Shown here: positions 1 through 7,541 of the stretch, piece by piece
Layout: each line of letters begins with the position of its first letter
Position numbering within the stretch: position 1 is the first letter of the stretch
Assembly (NCBI GenBank): GCA_017504995.1
Contig: JAFVQC010000020.1
Span: forward strand, 1 to 32,208
Reading direction: 5' to 3'
DNA from: Clostridia bacterium
Lineage (GTDB): Bacteria > Bacillota > Clostridia > Oscillospirales > CAG-272
DNA length: 32,208 nucleotides
Program-made: the position numbers and the translations under genes
The notes under the pieces: model-generated
What the model saw: the letters and a program-made list of their open reading frames with translations, nothing else
Databases searched by the model: none
What the model was told of the DNA's origin: nothing

Positions 1-1
1 T

Positions 2-223
2 TGCGCTTTATGCAATGGCTGTTTTTTCCTCGCTTGGTTTACGAGTCATTATGAGTTGTCGTTTTTAGATATGGATTTTTATCCCGATTGGTTCCCCTTT
101 GTGTGGTACTTGTCATTCGCTTTAATTATTCTTTTCGGAGGGTTGGAAGGAATCATTTGGTATTTGAATCGTCGCAAGAAAAAGAAAAAAGAAGTAGCTG
201 AATCCGAAGAAACGACGATATAG
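2..223 (+). CDS. C-terminal part of an unidentified membrane protein (cut by window start)
   Basis: This frame is open from the window edge to a TAG at 221-223, giving 73 residues of an incomplete protein. A short hydrophobic stretch near the start (around CFFLAWF) is followed by a clear membrane span in WFPFVWYLSFALIILFGG. After it comes a strongly basic cytoplasmic tail with a run of five lysines, then an acidic end (EVAESEETTI). The positive-inside rule puts the C-terminus in the cytoplasm. The family cannot be recognised from this fragment. The frame is supported by the amphipathic composition and by the hairpin just after the stop. Confidence 0.6.
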   Translation, partial: CALCNGCFFLAWFTSHYELSFLDMDFYPDWFPFVWYLSFALIILFGGLEGIIWYLNRRKKKKKEVAESEETTI

Positions 224-229
224 GCAACA

Positions 230-257
230 CACCCCCATCGGGCAACCGATGGGGGTG
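230..257. other. Perfect 12-bp hairpin with GCAA loop
   Basis: CACCCCCATCGG pairs perfectly with CCGATGGGGGTG around a GCAA tetraloop. It lies seven bases after the stop of the truncated membrane protein gene. No run of T follows on either strand, so it is not a standard intrinsic terminator. It may be a 3'-end stabiliser or a weak terminator between the preceding gene and efp. Confidence 0.5.
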
Positions 258-313
258 AAAAATGAAGGATTTCCAAAAAATATTGAGAAAACACAAAAAA
301 ATTCAAAAAAGGC

Positions 314-342
314 TTGCAATTTGCGAAAAAATAGTGTAAAAT
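314..342 (+). promoter_or_regulatory. SigA-type promoter of efp
   Basis: TTGCAA at 314-319 and TAAAAT at 337-342 are separated by 17 bp, with TG immediately before the -10 box. A 6-bp hairpin (TGCCTA/TAGGCA, 356-373) lies in the short leader, and GGAGG at 393-397 precedes the efp ATG. Confidence 0.75.
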
Positions 343-406
343 AAAATGGATAGTGTGCCTATCTCTTTAGGCAAGCAGAAATTTATATCTTCGGAGGTAT
401 ATAAAA

Positions 407-964
407 ATGGTAGTAGCAGGAGATTTTAAGAACGGCGTAACGTTTGACATGGACGGTAGCGTATATCAGGTTATCGAGTTCCAGCACGTAAAGCCCGGTA
501 AGGGCGCGGCTTTCGTCCGCACCAAGATCAAGAACGTCATCACGGGCTCCGTGATCGAGCGTACCTTCAGCCCCACGGACAAGTTTGAGAACGCGTATAT
601 CGAAAGAAAGGAAATGCAGTATTCCTACAACGACGGCGATCTGTATTACTTTATGGATATGGAAACCTTCGATATGCTTCCCCTCAACGGCGATAAGCTT
701 CCCGATAGCTTCAAGTTCGTGAAGGAAGAAATGATGTGTAAGATCGTTTCCTACAAGGGCAACGTGTTCGGCGTAGAGCCTCCCACGTTCGTTGAGCTGG
801 CTGTGACCCAGACCGACCCCGGTTTCGCGGGCAACACCGCCACCAACACCCTCAAGCCCGCAACGCTGGAGACGGGCGCGGTCATCAAGGTTCCGCTTTT
901 CATCAACGAGGGCGAGGTCCTGAAGATCGACACCAGAACCGGCGAGTATCTGTCCCGCGCGTAA
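407..964 (+). CDS. efp: Translation elongation factor P
   Basis: EF-P binds ribosomes stalled on proline runs and promotes peptide bond formation in the cytoplasm. The 185 residues match the usual family length. An N-terminal KOW-like domain (about 1-65) carries [12 protein letters not shown], with Lys32 at the tip of the loop modified in many bacteria. Two OB-fold domains follow, the last containing GDVIKV-like and RTGEYLSR signatures near the C-terminus. The ATG at 407 has GGAGG nine bases upstream. The CD1247-like gene starts 15 bases after the stop, so the two probably share a transcript. The PGKG loop keeps Lys32, but no modification enzyme (EpmA, YmfI) is in the window. Confidence 0.97.
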   Translation: MVVAGDFKNGVTFDMDGSVYQVIEFQHVKPGKGAAFVRTKIKNVITGSVIERTFSPTDKFENAYIERKEMQYSYNDGDLYYFMDMETFDMLPLNGDKLPDSFKFVKEEMMCKIVSYKGNVFGVEPPTFVELAVTQTDPGFAGNTATNTLKPATLETGAVIKVPLFINEGEVLKIDTRTGEYLSRA

Positions 965-979
965 GCTTTGGAGGTGCGT

Positions 980-1435
980 ATGACTTTGTTGGAAAAGGCG
1001 GCGTATCTGAAGGGCTTGGCAGAGGGCATGGAGCTGGACCGTTCCTCGGGAAACGGCAAGCTGATCGGCGCGCTGATCGATCTCGTTTCCGAAATGGCGG
1101 AGGAGATCGAGAATCTGCAGGAGGACGTGGAAACCCTGAACGACTATGCGGAGGAGCTGGACGAGGATCTGGGAAGCGTCGAGGAGCTGCTCTTGGACTG
1201 TGACGACGACGAGGACGACGACTTCGATTGCGACGGCGATTGCGCTTGTTGCTCGGAGGACTGTGAGCTGGCAGGCGAGGAAGAGGACTACTTTGAGGTA
1301 GAATGTCCTTCCTGTGGCGACACAATCTGCTTTGACAGCAGCATCGATCCCGAGGAATTGGTTTGTCCCGCTTGCGGCGAAAAATTCGAATGCCTCGTGT
1401 CCGAAGAGGATCTGAAGGCACTTGACGCGGAATAA
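980..1435 (+). CDS. CD1247-type protein: acidic coiled region plus C-terminal zinc ribbon
   Basis: The 151-residue protein begins MTLLEKAAYLKGLAEG, the hallmark of the clostridial CD1247 N-terminal domain family, whose function is unknown. Residues 1-70 look helical and coiled-coil prone. Residues 74-105 are very acidic and hold a cysteine cluster (C84, C88, C90, C91, C95). A zinc-ribbon signature follows: CPSC at 109-112 and CPAC at 129-132. The ATG at 980 is preferred to an in-frame TTG at 968, because GGAGG at 970-974 is spaced five bases from the ATG. The gene sits directly behind efp and ends at a strong terminator. The zinc ribbon hints at nucleic-acid or ribosome-related work, but that is inference. 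Confidence 0.85.
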   Translation: MTLLEKAAYLKGLAEGMELDRSSGNGKLIGALIDLVSEMAEEIENLQEDVETLNDYAEELDEDLGSVEELLLDCDDDEDDDFDCDGDCACCSEDCELAGEEEDYFEVECPSCGDTICFDSSIDPEELVCPACGEKFECLVSEEDLKALDAE

Positions 1436-1449
1436 AACACTTGAATTTT

Positions 1450-1483
1450 GGGAAGCTTTTTTCGGAAAGCTTCCCGATTTTTT
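1450..1483 (+). terminator. Intrinsic terminator of efp operon
   Basis: GGGAAGCTTT (1450-1459) pairs with AAAGCTTCCC (1466-1475), followed by GATTTTTT. It closes the efp/CD1247-like unit. Confidence 0.9.
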
Positions 1484-1546
1484 ATAATGAAAGAGGAAAA
1501 AAGCGAAAAATCGCTGAAAATACGCGAAAAAACTTTCGAAAAACTA

Positions 1547-1575
1547 TTGACAGAAAAAACGAAAGGTGATATAAT
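1547..1575 (+). promoter_or_regulatory. Consensus promoter of rpmG-secE-nusG
   Basis: A perfect TTGACA (1547-1552) and perfect TATAAT (1570-1575) are spaced by 17 bp, with an extended TGA before the -10. It should be among the strongest promoters in the window, as expected for ribosomal protein genes. Confidence 0.92.
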
Positions 1576-1582
1576 AGTTCTA

Positions 1583-1704
1583 CCTCTGCGAGCAGGTCTT
1601 TTTTGTTGTGCCCGAAAAGCGCCAAGCCGAAAGGCTCGGACACACACTGCCCGATGAGGGAGGTACACGGACGGTCCCTTGCGGAGCGTCAAATATTTTG
1701 AAAT
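1583..1704 (+). promoter_or_regulatory. Structured leader of rpmG
   Basis: The untranslated leader is about 135 nt, long for such a gene. Hairpin one (1607-1644) pairs TGTG-CCG with CGG-CACA and has an inner AGCC-GAAA-GGCT arm. Hairpin two pairs AGGGA (1657-1661) with TCCCT (1675-1679). The ribosome binding site GGGAGG (1705-1710) lies outside both. I do not recognise a known riboswitch or ribosomal-protein leader. Confidence 0.4.
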
Positions 1705-1720
1705 GGGAGGTGCCGCTAAC

Positions 1721-1882
1721 ATGGCTAATGATGCAAGAGTCAAGATTACTCTGGTTTGCACTGAGTGCAAGCAGAGAAACTATGACACGAAGAAGAACAA
1801 GAAGAATGACCCTGACAGACTTGAGCTGAAGAAGTACTGCAGGTTCTGCCGCAAGCACACTCTTCACAAAGAATCCAAATAA
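1721..1882 (+). CDS. rpmG: 50S ribosomal protein L33, zinc-binding (C+) form
   Basis: L33 is a small protein of the large ribosomal subunit near the E site. The 53-residue sequence has the zinc ribbon CTEC (13-16) and CRFC (40-43), so this is the four-cysteine form rather than the zinc-independent paralogue. The core [13 protein letters not shown] and DRLELKKYC is diagnostic. The ATG at 1721 follows GGGAGG with a ten-base spacer; an upstream in-frame ATG at 1679 lacks a ribosome binding site and would add non-family residues. secE starts 17 bases downstream, giving the common Clostridia order rpmG-secE-nusG. No tRNA gene intervenes here, although one is often found at this position. Confidence 0.97.
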   Translation: MANDARVKITLVCTECKQRNYDTKKNKKNDPDRLELKKYCRFCRKHTLHKESK

Positions 1883-1899
1883 TTCGGAAGGAGAGAACT

Positions 1900-2163
1900 A
1901 TGGCAGATAAGGAAAAGAAGGTCGCACAGACCGACGACAAGCCCGCGAAAGCGCCCAAAAAGGAAAAGAAAAAGGGCAAACTGAAAGAGGCTTGGCGCGG
2001 TTTTAAGAGCGAGGTAAAGAAAATCGTCTGGCCCTCGTGGAAGCAGGTGCTCAAGAATACACTTGTGGTTCTGGTGATCGTAGTGGTTTGCGCGGTGGTC
2101 ATCGGCGCGCTTGACTATGCTTTTTCTCAGGGTATGATGGCTCTGACAAAACTCTTCTCTTAA
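1900..2163 (+). CDS. secE: Preprotein translocase subunit SecE
   Basis: SecE clamps SecY in the membrane protein-export channel. The 87-residue protein has a lysine-rich cytoplasmic N-terminus (1-30), the conserved amphipathic stretch FKSEVKKIVWPSWKQVLKNT (about 35-54), and one transmembrane helix VVLVIVVVCAVVIGALDYAF. This single-span form is typical of Gram-positives. The GGAAGGAGAG ribosome binding site sits just upstream of ATG 1900. nusG follows after 22 bases, the near-universal secE-nusG pairing. Confidence 0.96.
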   Translation: MADKEKKVAQTDDKPAKAPKKEKKKGKLKEAWRGFKSEVKKIVWPSWKQVLKNTLVVLVIVVVCAVVIGALDYAFSQGMMALTKLFS

Positions 2164-2185
2164 CGAGAAAATAAGAGGCTTTGAT

Positions 2186-2722
2186 ATGAGTGATATTAAC
2201 GAGATGAACGTTGGACCGAGATGGTACGTGGCGCATACTTATTCCGGTTATGAAAACAAGGTAAAGGCAAGCCTTGAAAAAATCATTGAAAACCGAGGAC
2301 TCGGACATCTCTTTTTCGACATTCGTATTCCCGTGGAGACCGTGATCGAAAAGAACGGTGACGTGGAAAAGGAAGTGGAAATGAAGATCTTCCCCTGTTA
2401 CGTCTACATCAAGATGACGATGACGGAGGAAAGCTGGCACGCCGTGAGAAATATTACGGGTGTGACTGGCTTCGTAGGACCCGGATCGAGACCGACTCCC
2501 CTGAGCGACGCTGAGGTGGACGCGCTGAATATCGATACGAAGCGCGTGGAAATGCTGGTCAAGGTCGGCGACGAGGTCGTTGTAACAGACGGCTTGTTCG
2601 AGGGTTATACGGGAACGGTTCAATCGGTTTCCGACGATCTGAAAAAGATCACGGTGCTCATCAAGAGAGGACGCCGCGATATGCCTGTTGAGCTTGACGC
2701 GAACGTGGTAAAGCTCGCATAA
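2186..2722 (+). CDS. nusG: Transcription termination/antitermination protein NusG
   Basis: NusG binds the RNA polymerase clamp and modulates pausing, termination and transcription-translation coupling. The 178 residues fit the family. The NGN domain begins RWYVAHTYSGYENKVK (12-27) and contains MKIFPCYVYIKM. The C-terminal KOW domain is VGDEVVVTDGLFEGYTGTV. Start ATG 2186 follows a modest AAGAGG site; translation is likely assisted by coupling to secE. The gene ends 84 bases before rplK, and the interval holds a separate hairpin and a candidate L1 binding site. Confidence 0.97.
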   Translation: MSDINEMNVGPRWYVAHTYSGYENKVKASLEKIIENRGLGHLFFDIRIPVETVIEKNGDVEKEVEMKIFPCYVYIKMTMTEESWHAVRNITGVTGFVGPGSRPTPLSDAEVDALNIDTKRVEMLVKVGDEVVVTDGLFEGYTGTVQSVSDDLKKITVLIKRGRRDMPVELDANVVKLA

Positions 2723-2723
2723 C

Positions 2724-2737
2724 GGTGACGGAAGTCA
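2724..2737 (+). other. Short GTGAC-GGAA-GTCAC hairpin after nusG
   Basis: GTGAC and GTCAC form a perfect 5-bp stem capped by a GGAA (GNRA) tetraloop directly after the nusG stop. With no T-run it is unlikely to terminate transcription. It may stack on, or separate ribosomes from, the rplK leader structure that follows. Confidence 0.4.
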
Positions 2738-2744
2738 CACAATC

Positions 2745-2796
2745 GTGGGAGGGAGAAAAATTTTTGAATTCTCCCGTATATTCACCACAATGGAGG
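2745..2796 (+). promoter_or_regulatory. Candidate L1 autoregulatory operator before rplK-rplA
   Basis: GTGG (2745-2748) pairs with CCAC (2785-2788), and GGGAGAA (2751-2757) pairs with TTCTCCC (2769-2775). This leaves an asymmetric internal loop of two bases on one side and nine on the other. The Shine-Dalgarno GGAGG (2792-2796) lies four bases beyond the outer helix. The strand GTGGGAGG resembles the GGUGGGAGG strand of the 23S rRNA L1-binding stalk. L1 is known to repress its own L11 operon by binding such a mimic; this instance is inferred. Confidence 0.5.
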
Positions 2797-2806
2797 TAAT
2801 TTTATT

Positions 2807-3232
2807 ATGGCAAAGAAAGTTATGGGTTATATCAAGCTGCAGCTGCCCGCAGGTAAGGCAACGCCGCAGCCTCCCGTAGGACCTGCTCTGGGTCAGTACG
2901 GTGTTGCAATTCCCGTATTTACGAAGGAATTCAACGAAAGAACGAAGAACGACATTGGTCTGATCATTCCCGTTGTCATCACGGTTTATGCAGACCGTTC
3001 CTTCACCTTTATCACCAAGACTCCCCCTGCTCCCGTTCTGATCAAGAAGGCAGCGGGCATTGAGTCCGGTTCCGCAAAGCCCAACAAGACCAAGGTGGCA
3101 AAGATCACCACCGAGCAGGTTCGCAAGATCGCGGAGACCAAGATGCCCGACTTGAACGCGGCAAGTATCGAGACGGCTATGAGCATGATCGCGGGAACCG
3201 CGCGCAGCATGGGCGTCGTAGTTGAGGACTAA
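2807..3232 (+). CDS. rplK: 50S ribosomal protein L11
   Basis: L11 forms the base of the GTPase-associated stalk with 23S rRNA. The 141-residue sequence has the signature [22 protein letters not shown] near the N-terminus (residues 7-28) and the C-terminal RNA-binding motif [13 protein letters not shown]. The [13 protein letters not shown] segment is also diagnostic. The ATG at 2807 follows GGAGG at 2792-2796 with a ten-base spacer. rplA begins 14 bases after the stop, forming the standard L11-L1 pair. Confidence 0.98.
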   Translation: MAKKVMGYIKLQLPAGKATPQPPVGPALGQYGVAIPVFTKEFNERTKNDIGLIIPVVITVYADRSFTFITKTPPAPVLIKKAAGIESGSAKPNKTKVAKITTEQVRKIAETKMPDLNAASIETAMSMIAGTARSMGVVVED

Positions 3233-3246
3233 GGAGGGATAGGAAA

Positions 3247-3933
3247 ATGGGAAAGAAATATACGGATAGCGCAAAGCTGATTGATAAGAGCAAGGCATAC
3301 GATCCCTCTGAAGCATTGGAGCTGGTTTGCCAGACTTCCAAGGCAAAGTTCGATGAGACCATCGAGATCCACATTCGTTTGGGTGTTGACTCCCGTCACG
3401 CTGACCAGCAGGTCAGAGGCGCGGTCGTTCTCCCCAACGGAACGGGTAAGAACGTAAAGGTTCTGGTATTCGCAAAGGGCGATAACGTACAGAAGGCACT
3501 GGACGCAGGCGCAGATTACGCAGGCGGCGCAGAGTACGCTGACAAGATCGTTCAGGAGAACTGGTTCGATTTCGACGTTGTCGTAGCAAGCCCCGATATG
3601 ATGGGTGTGATCGGTAAGCTCGGTAAGGTCCTCGGTCCTAAGGGACTGATGCCCTCTCCCAAGGCAGGAACCGTTACCCCCGACGTTGCCCGCGCGGTAA
3701 CCGAGGCAAAGGCAGGTAAGATCGAGTACCGTCTGGATAAGACCAACATCATTCACTGCCCCATCGGTAAGGCTTCCTTCGGTACGGAGAAGCTGACCGA
3801 GAACTTCAACACGCTGGTAGGCGCCGTTCTGAAGGCAAAGCCCGCCGCTGCGAAGGGTCAGTATATCAAGAGCTGCGTCATCGCAAGCACCATGGGCCCC
3901 GGTATCAAGATCAATCAGGCAAAGCTTGGTTAA
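3247..3933 (+). CDS. rplA: 50S ribosomal protein L1
   Basis: L1 binds the mobile L1 stalk of 23S rRNA, helps release deacylated tRNA, and represses its own operon in many bacteria. The 228 residues match the usual length. Diagnostic stretches are [17 protein letters not shown] (about residue 41), [17 protein letters not shown] (about 127) and the C-terminal [16 protein letters not shown] in the 3232-3240 region supplies the ribosome binding site. A strong terminator 20 bases after the stop separates it from the lipoprotein gene, so rplJ, rplL and rpoB are not immediately downstream as they are in many Firmicutes. Confidence 0.98.
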   Translation: MGKKYTDSAKLIDKSKAYDPSEALELVCQTSKAKFDETIEIHIRLGVDSRHADQQVRGAVVLPNGTGKNVKVLVFAKGDNVQKALDAGADYAGGAEYADKIVQENWFDFDVVVASPDMMGVIGKLGKVLGPKGLMPSPKAGTVTPDVARAVTEAKAGKIEYRLDKTNIIHCPIGKASFGTEKLTENFNTLVGAVLKAKPAAAKGQYIKSCVIASTMGPGIKINQAKLG

Positions 3934-3953
3934 TTTCGGGTCAATGAAGTAAT

Positions 3954-3986
3954 AAAAAGCCGTCTCGCCGAGCGAGGCGGCTTTTT
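3954..3986 (+). terminator. Intrinsic terminator of rplK-rplA
   Basis: AAAAAGCCG-T-CTCG pairs with CGAG-G-CGGCTTTTT around a five-base loop, with one G-T wobble. The A-run on the left also gives a T-run on the other strand, so it can act both ways. Confidence 0.93.
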
Positions 3987-4029
3987 GCGTGCCGTTGCCT
4001 CCGTATTTCGAAAATCTCGTCGATTTCTC

Positions 4030-4058
4030 TTGACAGCCGTCCGTGGATTTGTTATAAT
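4030..4058 (+). promoter_or_regulatory. Consensus promoter of the collagen-like lipoprotein gene
   Basis: A perfect TTGACA (4030-4035), a 17-bp spacer and a perfect TATAAT (4053-4058). Strong expression is expected. Confidence 0.9.
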
Positions 4059-4094
4059 AGAACCGCAAAATTCAATCAAAAAAGAGGAATTACA

Positions 4095-5171
4095 ATGAAG
4101 AAAAGAATGATAGCCCTTTTGTTACTTGCGATGCTGTTGCTTCTTAGCTCTTGTCAGACGGCGCAGCCCAGAGAGATTCGGGAGGCAAGGATCAACGATA
4201 AGGGAGAGCTGGAGCTTCTTTATACCGACGGCACGCAAAGCAATCTCGGTGTGGTTCGCGGCTCTGACGGTAAGGACGGTCAGGACGGCGCGGACGGCAA
4301 GGACGGCGAGAAGGGCGCGACGGGCGCGACGGGTGCCACGGGAGCGACGGGCGCAATTGGTCCGGAGGGACCCAAAGGACCTACGGGCGCGGCAGGCACA
4401 CCGGGTCGGGACGGCAGAGAAATTACCGATATTCAGCTTACCGCCGACGGAAATCTTGCGGTATACTATGACAATCGGGAATCCACGGCGGTAGAGATGC
4501 TCGGTAAGCTGTATTTGTTCGGCGGGCAGTGCGCCACCAACGAGAACGCCGTTTGGGCGGTCTATAACGGCGGTCTTTTGATTCTCGGAGGTACGGGCGA
4601 GATGGATTACGCCGCGGGAAGCGCGCCGTGGTCGTCGATCATTCCTCTCTTGACAGGGGTTTTCGTGGATACGAGCAACGGCTTGACCTTGGGAGAGAAT
4701 ACCCTTGCGGGGTTTGATGCGGCGCAGATCTTCTATCCCGAAGAGCCGACCTATATTTGGGTGGATATGACGGCTTCCGCGCCGCTGTACGAGACGGCAG
4801 ATACGGAGGGAACGAAGATTGCCGACCTGCCCTTGGGAACGCGGCTGGAGTCCTTGGGCACGGAAGGTGACTTTACCAAGGTTTCCTACGAGGGCGAGGA
4901 ACGGTATATCGAGACGCGCTATACGGTGTCCTCGGATGGCTCGGTGGTCTATGACCCCATTACGGAGCAGGTAACGGTTACCAACGACGCGGGGGCAAAC
5001 CTGCGAACCTTCCCTGATGCTACTGAAGCGTCTGCCCATAACATTCATGTTAACGTCCCCAAGGGAACGACCCTCAACTGTACGGGTATCAGTCGCAACG
5101 GGCGCTGGCTCAGAATCGATTACGAAGGACGAACGCTGTATTGCCTTGCGAGTCTGGTTGCCGAAGGGTGA
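4095..5171 (+). CDS. Secreted lipoprotein with collagen-like Gly-X-Y tract and C-terminal SH3-like domains
   Basis: The 358-residue protein starts with a lipoprotein signal ending in the lipobox LSSC (C20), so it is probably anchored to the outer face of the membrane. Residues 56-107 form about 17 uninterrupted Gly-X-Y triplets, first charged (GKD, GQD) and then four GAT repeats followed by GPE/GPK/GPT, as in bacterial collagen-like proteins. Residues 150-185 contain GGTGEMDY...APW, a motif I associate with the start of BspA-type leucine-rich repeat proteins; only a remnant is present. Two bacterial SH3-like segments follow (about 223-277 and 290-356), which often bind cell wall. ATG 4095 follows AGAGGAA. 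It is a single-gene unit between its own promoter and terminator. Its surface ligand is unknown. Confidence 0.85.
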   Translation: MKKRMIALLLLAMLLLLSSCQTAQPREIREARINDKGELELLYTDGTQSNLGVVRGSDGKDGQDGADGKDGEKGATGATGATGATGAIGPEGPKGPTGAAGTPGRDGREITDIQLTADGNLAVYYDNRESTAVEMLGKLYLFGGQCATNENAVWAVYNGGLLILGGTGEMDYAAGSAPWSSIIPLLTGVFVDTSNGLTLGENTLAGFDAAQIFYPEEPTYIWVDMTASAPLYETADTEGTKIADLPLGTRLESLGTEGDFTKVSYEGEERYIETRYTVSSDGSVVYDPITEQVTVTNDAGANLRTFPDATEASAHNIHVNVPKGTTLNCTGISRNGRWLRIDYEGRTLYCLASLVAEG

Positions 5172-5198
5172 GCCCTTTATACGTTCAAAGAAATTATC

Positions 5199-5239
5199 AA
5201 AAAGCCGCAACTACACAAATTGTGTAGCCGTGGCTTTTT
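5199..5239 (+). terminator. Intrinsic terminator after the collagen-like lipoprotein
   Basis: AAAAAGCC pairs with GGCTTTTT, and an inner arm CTACACA/TGTGTAG is separated by a small internal loop. The A- and T-runs make it potentially bidirectional. Confidence 0.88.
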
Positions 5240-5334
5240 GTGTCACGAAAATCACGCTAAGTCGCGTGGTTCTAAAGAGGTTGATCGGGGAGAAAATAGA
5301 AATAAAGGGATAAGGCACAATAAAAAATGCGCTT

Positions 5335-5360
5335 GTAGGGACCGGCGTCCTCGACGGTCC
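5335..5360 (+). repeat. REP element, GTAG-headed, copy 1
   Basis: GTAG head (5335-5338) followed by the palindrome GGACCG...CGGTCC. This copy has C and G where other copies have A and T in the stem, a compensatory change that keeps pairing. With copy 2 it forms an inverted pair separated by 51 bases. The surrounding gap, 5240-5636, holds no credible gene; short open frames there run through the repeats. Confidence 0.85.
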
Positions 5361-5411
5361 AAAAAGCAAAGGATAAAGTAAAGCTTTGGTGAACAAAAAA
5401 CATCATGAAAT

Positions 5412-5437
5412 GGACCGTCGAGGACGCCGATCCCTAC
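5412..5437 (-). repeat. REP element, GTAG-headed, copy 2 (inverted)
   Basis: Reverse-strand copy reading GTAG then GGATCG...CGGTCC; one stem pair is a G-T wobble. It faces copy 1, the arrangement seen in bacterial interspersed mosaic elements. Confidence 0.85.
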
Positions 5438-5454
5438 AAGGTATGATAAAATCC

Positions 5455-5556
5455 CGAGCAAACCCGTTTACGGGTAGCAAGTAATAATTGCGAGGCTCTG
5501 CAGACCAATCTACAGAGCGCTTGTGCGCAGTCGGTAGTATTAGGAATATTTATTGT
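5455..5556 (+). ncRNA. Structured RNA-like element, copy A (possible orphan HEARO/omega-type RNA)
   Basis: The conserved part runs from CCCG-TTTA-CGGG (5463-5474) through GCAA-gtaataa-TTGC (5477-5491), a CTCTG/CAGAG arm, and GCGC-TTGT-GCGC (5517-5528), to GTAGTATTAGG (5534-5544). ATGA follows at 5557. Copy B at 18876-18956 aligns throughout, and its helices differ by paired substitutions, which argues for an RNA structure under selection. The 3' motif and the ATGA flank recall HEARO elements (omega RNAs of IscB/IsrB transposons), but this is from memory and no iscB gene is nearby. Boundaries are approximate. Confidence 0.5.
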
Positions 5557-5636
5557 ATGAATTGGATCGATTTTTCAAAAAACTCGTTTTTTTCTCAATT
5601 TTTTGCGAGAGAAGCGGGCGGATTCGCCGAAAACTC

Positions 5637-5665
5637 TTGACAATTCATTGAAAATCGTGTAAAAT
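5637..5665 (+). promoter_or_regulatory. SigA-type promoter of rny
   Basis: TTGACA (5637-5642), 17-bp spacer, TAAAAT (5660-5665). The leader of about 100 nt contains a GTC-gaa-CGCC-CTCG-GGCG-GAC hairpin followed by GCTTTTT near 5684-5721, which could act as a weak attenuator. Confidence 0.85.
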
Positions 5666-5773
5666 ATTAGTATGTGTCAGAAATGCGATTTGTCGAACGC
5701 CCTCGGGCGGACGCTTTTTCATACTTTATGATACGAATCATGATAAAGGAATAAAAAACAAGGAGGTGTGTTT

Positions 5774-7342
5774 ATGGAAACATGGATGTGGGCAATACTT
5801 GCCGCGGCTGCTTCGATGGCGGTTTCGGCAGTTGTATTCGGACTGATTTTTTACCGAGTCGGTTATAAGCGCCGTCAGGAAAAGGCGGAAGCCGAGATCG
5901 GTTCTGCAGAAGAAGAAGCCAAGCGAATTCGCGAAGAAGGCGCAAAGGAAGCCGAAACCCGTAAAAAGGAAGCGTTGATCAGCGCCAAGGAAGAAATCCT
6001 TAAGCAGAGAAACGAAGCGGAAAAGGAAATGAAGGAGCGTCGCTCGGAAATTTCCCGTATGGAAAGACGCTTGACCCAAAAAGAAGAAAATCTGGACAAA
6101 AAGACCGAAGCGCTGGAGCGCAAAAACGAGCAGCTGGATAAGAAGCTGAAGGAAAACGATGCCCTTCGTGAGCAGATCGAAGAGCTTCGCGCCAAGGAAA
6201 TGGTGATTCTTGAAGAAATTTCGGGCATTTCCGTTACCGAGGCGAAGGAAGAACTGATCAGCCGTGTGGAATCGGAGGTGAAGCACGAGCTGGCGCAGAG
6301 ACTTTCCGAGCTGGAAGAGGAATTCAAGGAGGAAGCGGACAGCAAGGCGAAGAACATTATCTCTCTGGCAATTCAACGGTGCGCCGCCGATCACGTGGCG
6401 GAAACCACCGTGTCGGTGGTCTCCCTTCCCAACGAGGATATGAAGGGAAGGATCATCGGTCGAGAGGGAAGAAACATTCAGATGCTGGAAAAGCTGACGG
6501 GCGTGGAGCTGATCATCGACGATACGCCTGAGGCGATCACCCTTTCGGGCTTTGACCCCGTACGCAGAGAAATCGCGCGGATCACGCTGGAGAAGCTGAT
6601 CTCCGACGGACGGATCCACCCCACGAGAATCGAGGAGACCGTGGAAAAGGCGGGACGTGAGGTTGAGGCAAGCATCAAGCAGGCAGGCGAGCGAGCAACC
6701 TTTGACGTGGGCATCCACGGCATTCATCCCGAGCTTGTCAGAATGTTGGGCAGACTGAAATACAGAACCAGCTACGGACAAAACGTACTCAAGCATTCCA
6801 TCGAGGTATCCCTGATCGCGGGCATGATCGCCGACGAGCTGGGAATCGACAGTACCGTTGCCAAACGGGCGGGACTGTTGCACGATATCGGAAAGGCGCA
6901 GACCCATGAAATGGAAGGCTCTCACGTAGAGCTTGGCGTAAATCTTGCCAAGAAGTATAAGGAAAGCCGAGAGGTAATCCACGCGATTGAAGCGCACCAC
7001 GGAGACGTGGAAGCGCAGACGATCACAGCGGTGATCATTCAGGCGGCAGACGCGATTTCCGCGGCAAGACCGGGCGCGCGCCGTGAGGATCTGGAAAACT
7101 ACATTAAGAGACTGGAAAAGATCGAGGAGATCGCCAAGAGCTTTGGCGGAGTGGATAAGGCGTTTGCTGTACAGGCAGGGCGCGAGATCCGTGTCATGGT
7201 CAAGCCCGAGGAAGTCAACGACGACGGAATGAAGCTGATCGCCCGTGAAATGGCGCAGAAGATTCAGGAAGAAGTGAAGTATCCGGGACAGATCAAGATC
7301 AATCTGATTCGGGAAAGCCGCGCGGTCGATTACGCCAAGTAA
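5774..7342 (+). CDS. rny: Ribonuclease Y
   Basis: RNase Y is a membrane-anchored endoribonuclease that starts mRNA decay and processing in Firmicutes. The 522-residue protein has an N-terminal transmembrane helix (about 5-27), then a long charged coiled coil (about 30-205). A KH domain follows, with [10 protein letters not shown] around 222-231, and an HD domain with LLHDIG around 368-373. The length matches the family (about 520). ATG 5774 is preferred over an in-frame GTG at 5768, because AAGGAGG ends seven bases before it and the GTG lies against the ribosome binding site. It is transcribed alone and closed by a terminator at 7442. Confidence 0.97.
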   Translation: METWMWAILAAAASMAVSAVVFGLIFYRVGYKRRQEKAEAEIGSAEEEAKRIREEGAKEAETRKKEALISAKEEILKQRNEAEKEMKERRSEISRMERRLTQKEENLDKKTEALERKNEQLDKKLKENDALREQIEELRAKEMVILEEISGISVTEAKEELISRVESEVKHELAQRLSELEEEFKEEADSKAKNIISLAIQRCAADHVAETTVSVVSLPNEDMKGRIIGREGRNIQMLEKLTGVELIIDDTPEAITLSGFDPVRREIARITLEKLISDGRIHPTRIEETVEKAGREVEASIKQAGERATFDVGIHGIHPELVRMLGRLKYRTSYGQNVLKHSIEVSLIAGMIADELGIDSTVAKRAGLLHDIGKAQTHEMEGSHVELGVNLAKKYKESREVIHAIEAHHGDVEAQTITAVIIQAADAISAARPGARREDLENYIKRLEKIEEIAKSFGGVDKAFAVQAGREIRVMVKPEEVNDDGMKLIAREMAQKIQEEVKYPGQIKINLIRESRAVDYAK

Positions 7343-7441
7343 GCGCGGACGACCCAACTACCGTTTCCTAAAATGGGATTGAATATAGAATTCATATAAA
7401 ACCATTCAGGCGAATACGCGGCTATGCCGCTGGGATAGATT

Positions 7442-7474
7442 GCGAGACTTCTCAAAAGGAAGTCTCGCGGTTTT
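7442..7474 (+). terminator. Intrinsic terminator after rny
   Basis: GCGAGACTTC (7442-7451) pairs perfectly with GAAGTCTCGC (7459-7468), followed by GGTTTTATTG. Confidence 0.85.
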
Positions 7475-7496
7475 ATTGTCTTTTTCGGCAGAGATG

Positions 7497-7525
7497 TTGT
7501 TTTCTCTGCCGATTTGTGTTATAAT
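7497..7525 (+). promoter_or_regulatory. Promoter of the RAYT gene
   Basis: TTGTTT (7497-7502), 17-bp spacer, extended TGT then TATAAT (7520-7525), 17 bases before the ATG at 7542. The transcript would have almost no leader. Confidence 0.7.
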
Positions 7526-7541
7526 GGGATTGGTGATAAAA

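Noticed and set aside
230..257. Perfect GC-rich hairpin as intrinsic terminator
   Set aside because: No T-run follows on either strand; listed only as a hairpin.
1651..1700. A tRNA between the promoter and rpmG
   Set aside because: Short hairpins are present but no cloverleaf, no TTCGA loop and no acceptor stem can be formed.
5252..5461. Short open frames (69 and 61 codons) in the gap before rny
   Set aside because: They run through the REP pair, lack ribosome binding sites and have no plausible product.
7440..7541. N-terminal extension of the RAYT protein
   Set aside because: The stretch contains the rny terminator and the RAYT promoter, and its residues match nothing in the family.
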